Assembly: GCA_964650885.1 (NCBI GenBank)
Contig: CAZYXG010000002.1
Span: 1-64,000, forward strand
DNA: 64,000 bases
Direction of reading: 5' to 3'
Origin: JAPLFM01 sp964650885
GTDB taxonomy: Bacteria; Bacteroidota; Ignavibacteria; Kapaibacteriales; UBA2268
The notes beneath the pieces are model-generated. The model ran no database searches, was not told where the DNA came from, and saw only the letters and a program-made list of their open reading frames with translations. Below, in pieces: positions 56,653 through 64,000 of this stretch. The position numbers and the translations under genes are program-made. Positions within the stretch are counted from its first letter, which is position 1; the number at the start of each line of letters is the position of its first letter.

Positions 56653-57273
56653 ATGTACATTCCTCATTATTTTAAGAATAATAACTTATCTGATAATATT
56701 GAATTTATCAAAAAATTTCCACTTGGTATTTTAATTACAGCAAAAGATGGTTTACAAATTGCAAACCATTTGCCATTTGTAACATCCATGCAAGGCAAGG
56801 ACTTAATCCTTGACACACATTTATCCAAAACGAATGACCAATGGCAAGACTTAAGTGGGCAGTACTGCTTGATAATCTTTTCTGAGCCAAATTCAATGAT
56901 TGATGCCACGCTCTATGAAAACAGTAAAGAACACGTTCCTACTTGGAATTATGTTGCTATTCATTGCTATGGGGTGTGCAGAATTATTAAAGAAGAAATT
57001 GAGATTGAAAATAAATTGAAAGAAATGGTAAATAATTTCAATCCAGCTTTTGCCAAAGAATGGCAAAATATGTCTGACGGCTATAAGCAGATTATGAAGG
57101 AAGGTATTGTAACAATTGAAGTTAAGGTAAATGAAATTCAAGCAAAATGGAAATTAAGCCAAAATAAACAATATGCCGAAGTTGAAAATGTTATTAGTAA
57201 GTATGTAAATAGCAAAGAGCTAAACAAAATGGAAATAGGGATTATGATGGAGAAACATATTCCCAAAAAGTAA
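56653..57273 (+). CDS. PaiB-like FMN-binding split-barrel protein
   Basis: 206 aa, matching the family labelled FMN-binding negative transcriptional regulator. Motifs are the start MYIPHYF, FPLGILITA, ANHLPFV, the flavin-fold segment DLILDTHLSKTNDQW, and VPTWNYVAIHCYGVCRI. B. subtilis PaiB is linked to sporulation and protease regulation, but most homologues have no proven role. AAGGTAAAGA precedes the ATG. It converges on the sigma-factor gene with a 15-base gap. Confidence 0.85.
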   Translation: MYIPHYFKNNNLSDNIEFIKKFPLGILITAKDGLQIANHLPFVTSMQGKDLILDTHLSKTNDQWQDLSGQYCLIIFSEPNSMIDATLYENSKEHVPTWNYVAIHCYGVCRIIKEEIEIENKLKEMVNNFNPAFAKEWQNMSDGYKQIMKEGIVTIEVKVNEIQAKWKLSQNKQYAEVENVISKYVNSKELNKMEIGIMMEKHIPKK

Positions 57274-57288
57274 TTGAATTTATATAAA

Positions 57289-57885
57289 TTAATCCTTGTT
57301 GAATAAATAAGAATAATCCTTCATTTTGTCGTAAAGTAATTTTCTAGCTCTGAAAAGGTGTGCTTTCACAGTGCCAAGTGGCATATCCATCTGAATAGCA
57401 ATTTCCTGATAATCAAGCTCTTCGGTATGGCGTAAGTGAATGATTCTTTTATAGTTTTCAGGCAGCTCATCAATAGCTTTTTTCAGAATTTCGGTACGTT
57501 CGTTGCGCATCATTCTGTCGTCTGGAGTAGAGTCTTCGTCTCGAATTTCAAAAGTATATTCGTCATCGCCAGAGCCAAGCGGCTGATCTATAGAAACCAT
57601 TTGGAATCGCTTTTTACGCAGAAAATCAATACAATTGTTTGATGCAATACGGTAAATCCAAGAAGAAAAAGAATATCCGAATTGGTATTTATCAAGTGCA
57701 TTGAAAGTTTTAATGAAGGTTTCTTGCACAAGATCTTGCACATCGTCTTCATCTTTCACCATTTTACGAATCAAAGTAGTAATGATACCACGATAACGCT
57801 TTTGTAATATGCCATATTGCTCGTGTTTACCAGCGAGAATATTTTTAATTATTTCAAAATCTTCTATGTTATTGTTTTGTTTCAA
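57289..57885 (-). CDS. ECF RNA polymerase sigma factor
   Basis: 198 aa. Region 2 is clear (VKDEDDVQDLVQETFIKTFNALDKYQFGYSFSSWIYRIASNNCIDFLRKKR). Region 4 follows (DELPENYKRIIHLRHTEELDYQEIAIQMDMPLGTVKAHLFRARKLL), with a helix-turn-helix. It directs polymerase to a separate set of promoters. No anti-sigma gene follows. Instead it lies one base after a histidine kinase gene, in the same transcript as a response regulator, so expression may be set by the two-component system. Confidence 0.93.
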   Translation of the reverse strand: MKQNNNIEDFEIIKNILAGKHEQYGILQKRYRGIITTLIRKMVKDEDDVQDLVQETFIKTFNALDKYQFGYSFSSWIYRIASNNCIDFLRKKRFQMVSIDQPLGSGDDEYTFEIRDEDSTPDDRMMRNERTEILKKAIDELPENYKRIIHLRHTEELDYQEIAIQMDMPLGTVKAHLFRARKLLYDKMKDYSYLFNKD

Positions 57886-57886
57886 G

Positions 57887-59626
57887 TCAGTTTGTATTGT
57901 TTAATATTGGAATTTTGATAATAAATTTAGTGCCAAATCCTTTTCTGCTTTCAATATTGATTTCACCTTTGTGTTGCAAAATAATGTGTTTCACAATTGA
58001 TAAGCCAAGCCCAGTGCCACCGACTTTTCTGGAGCGTGATTTGTCCACAATATAAAACCTCTCAAATATTCTTGCTTGGTCTTCTGATGGAATTCCCACG
58101 CCAGTATCTTGAATTTCAATTACCACTTTTTCGGCTTCCGCAAAAGCATTCAGAATTATGTTGCCAGAGTCAGTATATTTGATAGCGTTGTCAACTAAAT
58201 TAATCATAACTTGCTCCAATCTGAATGAATCGGCTGTGATTAAAGGCAAATTATCTTTAATGTTAAGCTTTAGTTCAATTGATTTAGATTTTAGTTTTTC
58301 GATAAATAGAGTTTCAACATTTTTAAATATATCTTTTAAATTTACTTTCTCAAAATTTAATTCAAAATTTGGGTTTTCTATCTCTGATAAAACTAATAAA
58401 TCATTAACAATATTTATTAATCTATTTGTGTGTCTTTGAATAATTTCAATATAATGGACTTGTTCTTCTGTTGCAGTTTCTTCCAAAGTTTCTATAAAGC
58501 CCTTAATAGCAGTAAGGGGAGTGCGAAGCTCGTGAGATACATTTATAACAAAATCTTTTTTATAATCTTCGAGCTTTTTTAGTTCAGTAATATTGTGAAT
58601 TAATAACACCACTTCGTCTTTAGCTTCCAAATAATTTGAGCTGCAAATATAAACTTTGCTATCTATAATAATTTCTTTGGTAAGGTAATTACGTTTTTCT
58701 CTTGTTTCTTCTACAATACCGTTAATGTCGTTATTTTTTAAAATTTTGCTAAGTTTCTGTTTACTTAAATTAGATTGTCCAGCTATGTTTTGAAAACTAA
58801 TATTTGAAAGGGTAATTTCATTTTTTGAATTTAGTACTAAAAAGCCATCTTGCACCGATGTAATCAAAGTGTTTAACTTGTCAGTTTGATTAGTTACTTT
58901 TTCGAATAGCTTTTTTATTCTTAAAGTCATTCTGTTGAAATTTTCAGTTAACTCATTGAGTTCATCGTTGGATTTGCCAACTTTCACTTGTATATCGAAA
59001 TTTCCTTCGGCTACTTTGCGAGAAGCAAATATTAATTGATTAATCGGTTTGGATATGTTTCTTGAAAAGAGCAATATAGCAAATAGCGATAGAATTAAAG
59101 TTATTACTACTATTTTCAGAATTTCACTATTCAAATCAATCAAAAGCAAATCTAATTTTTCGGAATGTAAACTTACTCTGCTATAGGCAATAATTTGATT
59201 ATTGTTAATAACAGGCAAAGCTAAATATAGCATATCCCTTTTTATGGTATTGCTAAATCGAAGACTTTTGCCTTTTCCTTCTTTTATACATTGAATAATT
59301 TCGGGGCGAGAAATATGGTTTTCCATTTTAGTTGGATCGGCTTCCGAATCAGCAATAACTAAACCATTAGGCAACATTATAGTAATTCGGTTGTCAACTT
59401 TATCTCCAATAATCTTTACTAAGCTATCAAGTTCATAATTTTGCTTTTGCAATATATATGGCTGGATTTGAAAAATTATTGTGTTATTCAAATCAGAAAG
59501 TTCATTCGTGGAGTATTCGTAATAGTTACTACGAATAGTGTGGTAAGTTAAATATAGAATTAAACTTGTCAGCACAATGATAACAAGTAGAAAGCTAACG
59601 AAGATTTTTGTAGAAAGTAATTTCAA
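57887..59626 (-). CDS. membrane sensor histidine kinase, PhoR/ResE type
   Basis: 579 aa. Two membrane helices (about 7-27 and 165-190) frame a periplasmic sensor. Then come HAMP (about 190-245), a PAS-like domain (about 250-350, LNTLITSVQDGFLVLNSKNEITLSN), HisKA with His365 in NVSHELRTPL, and HATPase_c with N-box MINLVDNAIKY, GTGVGIP-like DTGVGIPSEDQARIFERFY and GGTGLGLSIVKH. It autophosphorylates and passes phosphate to the regulator encoded just upstream (15-base gap). The signal is unknown; the layout resembles phosphate or envelope sensors. Confidence 0.93.
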   Translation of the reverse strand: MKLLSTKIFVSFLLVIIVLTSLILYLTYHTIRSNYYEYSTNELSDLNNTIIFQIQPYILQKQNYELDSLVKIIGDKVDNRITIMLPNGLVIADSEADPTKMENHISRPEIIQCIKEGKGKSLRFSNTIKRDMLYLALPVINNNQIIAYSRVSLHSEKLDLLLIDLNSEILKIVVITLILSLFAILLFSRNISKPINQLIFASRKVAEGNFDIQVKVGKSNDELNELTENFNRMTLRIKKLFEKVTNQTDKLNTLITSVQDGFLVLNSKNEITLSNISFQNIAGQSNLSKQKLSKILKNNDINGIVEETREKRNYLTKEIIIDSKVYICSSNYLEAKDEVVLLIHNITELKKLEDYKKDFVINVSHELRTPLTAIKGFIETLEETATEEQVHYIEIIQRHTNRLINIVNDLLVLSEIENPNFELNFEKVNLKDIFKNVETLFIEKLKSKSIELKLNIKDNLPLITADSFRLEQVMINLVDNAIKYTDSGNIILNAFAEAEKVVIEIQDTGVGIPSEDQARIFERFYIVDKSRSRKVGGTGLGLSIVKHIILQHKGEINIESRKGFGTKFIIKIPILNNTN

Positions 59627-59641
59627 ATTTATCGCCTTTTT

Positions 59642-60373
59642 TTAATCTTCTAGCTTATAGCCAACGCCACGAATGTTTTTAATATAATTGCCAGCAGTTC
59701 CTAGCTTCTCTCTTAAGTTTTTTATATGCACATCGACTGTTCTGTCAAGTACGCCTTTATCGTTTGCTCCAAGGTAATCTAGTATTTGCTCACGCTTATA
59801 AACCCATCCTTTTTTATCGGAAAGTAGTTTAAGTATTTTGAATTCCGATGAAGTTAGCTCAACTTTATTACCATCAACATACACTTCATATTTCTGCAAA
59901 TCAATCTCAAGATTATTGCCAACTCTGTTTTTCTTAGTTTTCACTACTTTATTTTCATCGCGGCGAATAACAGCTTTCACTCTGGCAACAAGTTCTCTTG
60001 GAGAAAATGGCTTTGTAACGTAATCATCAGCACCAATTTCCAACCCTAAGATTTTCTCAGTTTCCTCGCTTCTTGCCGTAAGCATTATTACAGGGATATT
60101 TTTGTATCTTTCGTCATTTTTCAAATACTTACAAATCTCTATTCCATCGGCATCGGGCAACATCAAATCGAGGATTACCAAATCCACTTCTGTTTTTGAA
60201 ATAAATTGAAAGAAACTTTCGCCATCATCAAAACCTTTAGCTTTGTAACCTGCTTTATTCAAATGAATAGTTACTAATTCTTGAATATCAGGTTCGTCGT
60301 CCACTACCGCTATCATTTTGGGCGTAACCGAGTGTAGGGGGAATGTGCTTTCATTTTTTGAAGTTAAGTCCAT
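59642..60373 (-). CDS. OmpR/PhoB-family response regulator
   Basis: 243 aa. The receiver domain has DDEP (25-28), the phospho-acceptor Asp69 in LVILDLMLPDADG, the Thr of MLTARSEE and the Lys of DDYVTKPFSPREL. The C-terminal winged helix (about 150-243) ends DRTVDVHIKNLREKLG...IRGVGYKLED. An 18-residue N-terminal extension comes before the receiver; ATG 60373 gives it and Met20 would remove it. It is paired with the adjacent kinase. Confidence 0.94.
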   Translation of the reverse strand: MDLTSKNESTFPLHSVTPKMIAVVDDEPDIQELVTIHLNKAGYKAKGFDDGESFFQFISKTEVDLVILDLMLPDADGIEICKYLKNDERYKNIPVIMLTARSEETEKILGLEIGADDYVTKPFSPRELVARVKAVIRRDENKVVKTKKNRVGNNLEIDLQKYEVYVDGNKVELTSSEFKILKLLSDKKGWVYKREQILDYLGANDKGVLDRTVDVHIKNLREKLGTAGNYIKNIRGVGYKLED

Positions 60374-60384
60374 AGTAACCTTTT

Positions 60385-61719
60385 TTAATTTAGTTTTTCA
60401 AAAATCCAGTTGTTCAAATCTTCTATTAAATCTGGCGACACAAAATTTTCTTTATCATAATCTTTTGGATTGTCAAGCTCTTCACCATAAATAAATAGGT
60501 GATTTAATTTTTCGTAAGTTTTAAAATTAACGTTGCTTTTGCCAGTTAGAATTTGTCGCCAAATTTGTTCATCTTTTTGAGGAACATTGTAATCTCGTCC
60601 GCCAAATGCAAAAAACATTCTTTTTTTAGATTTTGATATTAATTCTTTGTAATTCAAATTTTTCAAAGATAGCCAATACTTTGCAGAAAGACCAAACAAA
60701 AGACTATCCGAAGGTGAGTTTTCGTTCAGATTTTTCAATTGATAATCACAAACTTCTTTAATTTTGATGCTTGACTTCTTTACTATTCCTGTGGAATCGA
60801 ATTGGCTTAGATAATCAATTTGTTCAGGTAGCAATTCTTCCAAACGTCTGGCAGGAGTAGCCAAGTGCGCTAAACCATAAATATTTGGGAATTTTTCAGC
60901 CAAAGGAGCTAATACAGTTCCACCTTGACTATGACCAAGCAGCACTATATAATTTGAATCAACTATTTCAAAGCTTTTTATGAATTCTATTGCAGCACTG
61001 GCATCTTCTAAATATTCTTCATTTATTGTTAAATTGGACATTTCTTCTTTATTCATAGATTGTCCATAAGTCTTGGTTCGTTTATCGAAGCGAACTACTA
61101 AATTACCTTTTGAAGCTAATCCCCAAGCAATGTCTCTATAAATTTTAGTTGCACCTATGCTGCCATTTCTATCGTTGGGACCAGATCCAGATAAAATAAG
61201 TATTGCATTAGTCTTAGGTAAATCAAGCGGATAGGAAACATTACAATAAATTTTATACTTGCCGCTTATAAAGAAAGTGTCAATCTCTTTGAATAAATAT
61301 TTATTAATGTAAGTAGGTAGTTTGTGCGAATTATCGGATTGGACTGGAAGAAAATAAAGACCAGCTATTTTGTTTGTGGTATCTGTTTCAACAAAAAGAG
61401 TTTTATAGATTACTGACTTTTTTTCAAAAGAAACAGTGTTTTCATAAACTAAGTAACCATTTACTTTTTTAAAAGTAGCAGAAATAATATTGCCAGACTT
61501 ACCGTATTTAGTAAGGTTCACTTCCCAAACTTTCTTCAGCAATGAGTCTGGCAATAATTCTTTCATTGATTCATCGAAATATAATTGGCATTTCGAATAG
61601 TCTTTATTCTTCAATAAATCTAAAAATTCTTTAGACTTTTCTAATCTCAAATCACTAACATTAGCTAAAAGCGATGCCATTGATACAGTTAAACAAAAGT
61701 AAATAACTTTTAGAATCAT
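60385..61719 (-). CDS. exported alpha/beta hydrolase
   Basis: 444 aa. A short hydrophobic start (MILKVIYFCLTVSMASLLANV) suggests export. Residues about 25-140 resemble a DUF3887-type domain (FLDLLKNKDYSKCQLYFDESMKELLP). The hydrolase fold follows: oxyanion region ILILSGSGPNDRNG, nucleophile elbow LLGHSQGGTVLAPL, acid FGGRDYNVPQ and histidine EKLNHLFIYG. It likely cleaves an ester or peptide-like bond in the periplasm; the substrate is unknown. It sits between gyrB (13-base gap) and the response regulator (11-base gap). Confidence 0.85.
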   Translation of the reverse strand: MILKVIYFCLTVSMASLLANVSDLRLEKSKEFLDLLKNKDYSKCQLYFDESMKELLPDSLLKKVWEVNLTKYGKSGNIISATFKKVNGYLVYENTVSFEKKSVIYKTLFVETDTTNKIAGLYFLPVQSDNSHKLPTYINKYLFKEIDTFFISGKYKIYCNVSYPLDLPKTNAILILSGSGPNDRNGSIGATKIYRDIAWGLASKGNLVVRFDKRTKTYGQSMNKEEMSNLTINEEYLEDASAAIEFIKSFEIVDSNYIVLLGHSQGGTVLAPLAEKFPNIYGLAHLATPARRLEELLPEQIDYLSQFDSTGIVKKSSIKIKEVCDYQLKNLNENSPSDSLLFGLSAKYWLSLKNLNYKELISKSKKRMFFAFGGRDYNVPQKDEQIWRQILTGKSNVNFKTYEKLNHLFIYGEELDNPKDYDKENFVSPDLIEDLNNWIFEKLN

Positions 61720-61732
61720 ATTCTTGCAAATG

Positions 61733-63724
61733 TTAAATATCTAAGTTTTTCACATACTGAGCATTTTTCTCAATAAATTCTCTACGTGGCTCTACTTGAT
61801 CGCCCATTAAAGTTTGGAATATTTTGCTAGCAATAGCAGCATCTTCAACTTTAACTTGCAACAAAGTGCGAGTTTCTGGGTTCATAGTTGTAGTCCAAAG
61901 TTGTTCAGGATTCATCTCCCCAAGACCCTTAAATCTTGAAATTGAAATTCCATCCATTCTACTTGTTTCAACATCACCTGGTTCAACTGTTTTAGCTTTA
62001 CCTTTAGCAATAGATTCTTGTCTGATTTTATCTATCGCAGCATCACGCTCTTTGTCGTTGTAGCAGTAAATTTCAGTCTTACCTTTTTTAAGTTTATATA
62101 AAGGCGGCTGAGCAATATATAGCTTGCCTTGTAGGATTAAGTCCTTCATATAAACATAGAATAAAGTCATCAAAAGAGTACGAATGTGAGAACCATCAAT
62201 GTCGGCATCCGCCATCAATATTATTTTTCCATAACGTGAATTATCTGGGTTGAAATCTTCATCAAAACCTGCACCAATTGCAGTGAAAATAGCACGAATC
62301 TCATCGTTTTCCAATACTTTTGCCAAACGTGCTTTTTGAACATTTAAGATTTTACCTTTTAATGGCAAAATAGCTTGAAATCTTCTGTCTCTACCTTGCT
62401 TTGCAGAGCCACCAGCAGAGTCTCCCTCAACCAAGTACACTTCACATTCTTCAGGATTTTTAGAACTACAATCTGCCAATTTACCTGGCAAACCAGAGCC
62501 AATACTACTTTTCTTACGAACAAGCTCACGAGATTTACGAGCTGCAATTCTAGCTTCGGCAGCAAGATATGCTTTTTCCAAAATTCTTTTAGCAGCAGCT
62601 GGATTAGCATCAAGGAATGAATTTAGTTTATCTGCAACTATTGTTCTAATTACACCTTCTACTTCGCCATTACCTAATTTAGTTTTAGTCTGACCTTCAA
62701 ACTGAGGTTCAGCCACTTTCACAGAAATAATCGCAGTCAAACCTTCTCTAAAGTCGTCACCAGTAAGTGTAATTTTAGATTGTTGTTTGTTTGAATACTC
62801 ATTAGCATAGTTATTGAAAGTACGAGTTAGAGCTGTACGGAAACCAGTTACGTGAGTTCCACCTTCAATTGTGTTGATGTTATTTACGTAAGAAAGTACA
62901 TTTTCTTGATAACCATTGTTGTATTGGAAAGCAACTTCTATTTCAGTGGTTTCATCATTCTTATTTGTGTCAGAACCACTGATTGAAATTGGAGAAACAA
63001 TAGTGATTGCTCCTTCATCAACATATTTAACGAAGTCAACCAATCCACCTTTATAATGAAATACTTCATTTGTGCCTTCGCCTTCGTCAATAATATTAAT
63101 AGCAACTTTTGGGTTTAAGAAAGCTAATTCTTTCAAACGTTCTGCTGTTCTGGTAGATTTGAATTGAACAGTTGTAAAAATAGATTCATCTGGATAAAAG
63201 TGAACTTTAGTTCCAGTTTTTTTAGAATTACCTAACGCTTGAATTCCTGTAACTGGAATACCTTTAGAATATTCTTGTCTGAAAATTTTACCTTCTCTTT
63301 GAACTGTAACAACACACTTAATAGAAAGGGCATTCACACACGATACACCAACACCATGCAAACCACCAGAAACTTTGTAAGTGTTCTTATCGAATTTACC
63401 ACCTGCGTGGAGAGTACACATTACAACTTCTAAAGTAGAAACTTTTTTAACTGGGTGTGGTCCAGTTGGAATTCCACGACCGTTATCTTCCACTGAACAA
63501 GAGCCATCTTTATGAATTGTTACAATTATATCAGTACAGTAACCTGCTAATGCTTCATCAATAGAGTTATCTACTACTTCGTTAATTAAGTGGTGAAGAC
63601 CCCTTTCTCCAACATCACCAATATACATAGCAGGGCGTTTACGAACTGCTTCCAGCCCTTCCAACACCTTGATACTATCTTCACTATAAGTGTTTACTTG
63701 CTTTGCTGACTTATTCTCTGACAT
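61733..63724 (-). CDS. gyrB: DNA gyrase subunit B
   Basis: 663 aa, the short form without the Gammaproteobacterial insert. It is the ATPase subunit of the gyrase that introduces negative supercoils. GHKL ATPase motifs are RPAMYIGDVGERGLHHLINEVVDNSIDEALAG, VEDNGRGIPTG and VSGGLHGVG. The TOPRIM centre is YLVEGDSAGGSAKQGRDR, and DADIDGSHIRTLL holds the metal Asp residues. QVEPRREFIEKNA is the usual C-terminal segment. It may equally be annotated as a type IIA topoisomerase B subunit, but gyrB fits best next to a DciA-like gene. Confidence 0.96.
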   Translation of the reverse strand: MSENKSAKQVNTYSEDSIKVLEGLEAVRKRPAMYIGDVGERGLHHLINEVVDNSIDEALAGYCTDIIVTIHKDGSCSVEDNGRGIPTGPHPVKKVSTLEVVMCTLHAGGKFDKNTYKVSGGLHGVGVSCVNALSIKCVVTVQREGKIFRQEYSKGIPVTGIQALGNSKKTGTKVHFYPDESIFTTVQFKSTRTAERLKELAFLNPKVAINIIDEGEGTNEVFHYKGGLVDFVKYVDEGAITIVSPISISGSDTNKNDETTEIEVAFQYNNGYQENVLSYVNNINTIEGGTHVTGFRTALTRTFNNYANEYSNKQQSKITLTGDDFREGLTAIISVKVAEPQFEGQTKTKLGNGEVEGVIRTIVADKLNSFLDANPAAAKRILEKAYLAAEARIAARKSRELVRKKSSIGSGLPGKLADCSSKNPEECEVYLVEGDSAGGSAKQGRDRRFQAILPLKGKILNVQKARLAKVLENDEIRAIFTAIGAGFDEDFNPDNSRYGKIILMADADIDGSHIRTLLMTLFYVYMKDLILQGKLYIAQPPLYKLKKGKTEIYCYNDKERDAAIDKIRQESIAKGKAKTVEPGDVETSRMDGISISRFKGLGEMNPEQLWTTTMNPETRTLLQVKVEDAAIASKIFQTLMGDQVEPRREFIEKNAQYVKNLDI

Positions 63725-63779
63725 TCCAACCTTTTTTAATGCTTATTTATTTAATATTTATTTCCAAAAATACGGAATT

Positions 63780-64000
63780 TTAAAGGATTTCTATTTCGCT
63801 AATATGCTCACAACCCGAAAAATTATTAACATTCTCTAATAGTTTAACCTTTTGTAGATTTAATTCAAATCTCCACTGGGGATTTATTGCTTTTACACGC
63901 ATCAAATTTTTCTCAATTGAGATTGGATTACATTTTTGAGAAATTGTTTCGCCAATTACTTTTGCCCAATTATTCATTATTTTTCCAAATAGCAGCTTAT
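63780..64000 (-). CDS. DUF721/DciA-like protein (5' end cut by window edge)
   Basis: An ATG at 63977 gives 65 aa, but the frame stays open upstream to the window edge with family-like residues (KLLFGKI before MNNWAKVIGETISQKCNPISIE). The true start is therefore outside. The visible part carries the DUF721 core: NNWAKVIGE, a basic patch, NLMRVKAINPQWRFELNLQKVKLLENVN. DciA-type proteins load the replicative helicase in many bacteria. In Bacteroidota and Chlorobi the gene commonly lies near recF and gyrB, so recF and dnaN could lie just beyond the window. Confidence 0.75.
   Translation of the reverse strand, partial: KLLFGKIMNNWAKVIGETISQKCNPISIEKNLMRVKAINPQWRFELNLQKVKLLENVNNFSGCEHISEIEIL

Noticed and set aside
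62359..62613. 84-codon frame within gyrB on the same strand
   Set aside because: It is a plus-one shadow of the conserved TOPRIM region of gyrB.
1..64000. tRNA, rRNA, riboswitch, insertion sequence or prophage genes
   Set aside because: The intergenic spaces were read for GC-rich cloverleaf-like stretches, terminal inverted repeats and transposase or integrase motifs, and none was found. A covariance-model search was not possible here.

Overview
The window is about 64 kb of AT-rich, densely coding DNA from a Gram-negative bacterium of the Bacteroidota/Chlorobi (FCB) group. It carries parts of a type IX secretion system (T9SS): a gingipain-type C25 peptidase related to PorU, a PorV-family barrel and several large secreted proteins ending in T9SS sorting domains. 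It also encodes CarboxypepD_reg/DUF5686 and OmpA-type envelope proteins, and many genes lack an obvious Shine-Dalgarno site. An Ignavibacteria- or Kapabacteria-like lineage fits best, but this is inferred from gene content and no genus can be named. No rRNA, tRNA, CRISPR array, insertion sequence or prophage was recognised.

Layout. 1-8.8 kb: tail of a T9SS cargo gene, a double-OmpA-domain protein, acetyl-CoA synthetase, an autoinhibited Fic AMP-transferase with a regularly spaced repeat array in its promoter region, a DUF5686 outer-membrane protein and a small exported protein. 8.8-11.7 kb is the most accessory-looking part: a broken MNT nucleotidyltransferase (antitoxin remnant), an unannotated 59-aa ORF, a coiled-coil/HNH nuclease whose N-terminus resembles that small ORF, and an enoyl-CoA hydratase. 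11.8-16.9 kb: NYN ribonuclease, EamA transporter, glycosyltransferase and a secreted beta-propeller protein. 17.3-20.2 kb: dnaA with a long AT-rich leader, and L-lysine 6-transaminase. 20.6-37.4 kb: an orphan membrane protein, then the T9SS region (1860-aa C25 peptidase, LonB-like protease, rpe, PorV-like protein, small cargo, 1655-aa vWA/WD40/ASH cargo). 37.4-42.4 kb: pirin, class I aldolase, and a small operon of membrane protein, PstS-like lipoprotein and TPR protein. 42.5-49.4 kb: the classical DUF177-rpmF-plsX-fabH-fabD-fabG-acpP-fabF-rnc lipid cluster. 49.5-57.3 kb: M2 peptidase, recG, a BACON-like lipoprotein, mgtE and a PaiB-like protein. 57.3-64 kb: a tightly packed leftward run reading DciA-like gene (cut by the window edge), gyrB, alpha/beta hydrolase, PhoB-like regulator, PhoR-like kinase and ECF sigma factor.

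How genes work together. The fab cluster is a complete phospholipid/fatty-acid initiation and elongation module. The C25 peptidase, the PorV-like protein and the CTD-bearing proteins form a secretion-and-cargo set. The gyrB-to-sigma run may couple a two-component system and an ECF sigma factor to a housekeeping transcript. The strongest candidates for something undescribed are the HNH/59-aa pair (9.05-10.9 kb), the phased repeat array in front of fic (5.4-5.6 kb), and the orphan four-helix membrane protein (20.6-21.9 kb). None can be proven novel without database searches.
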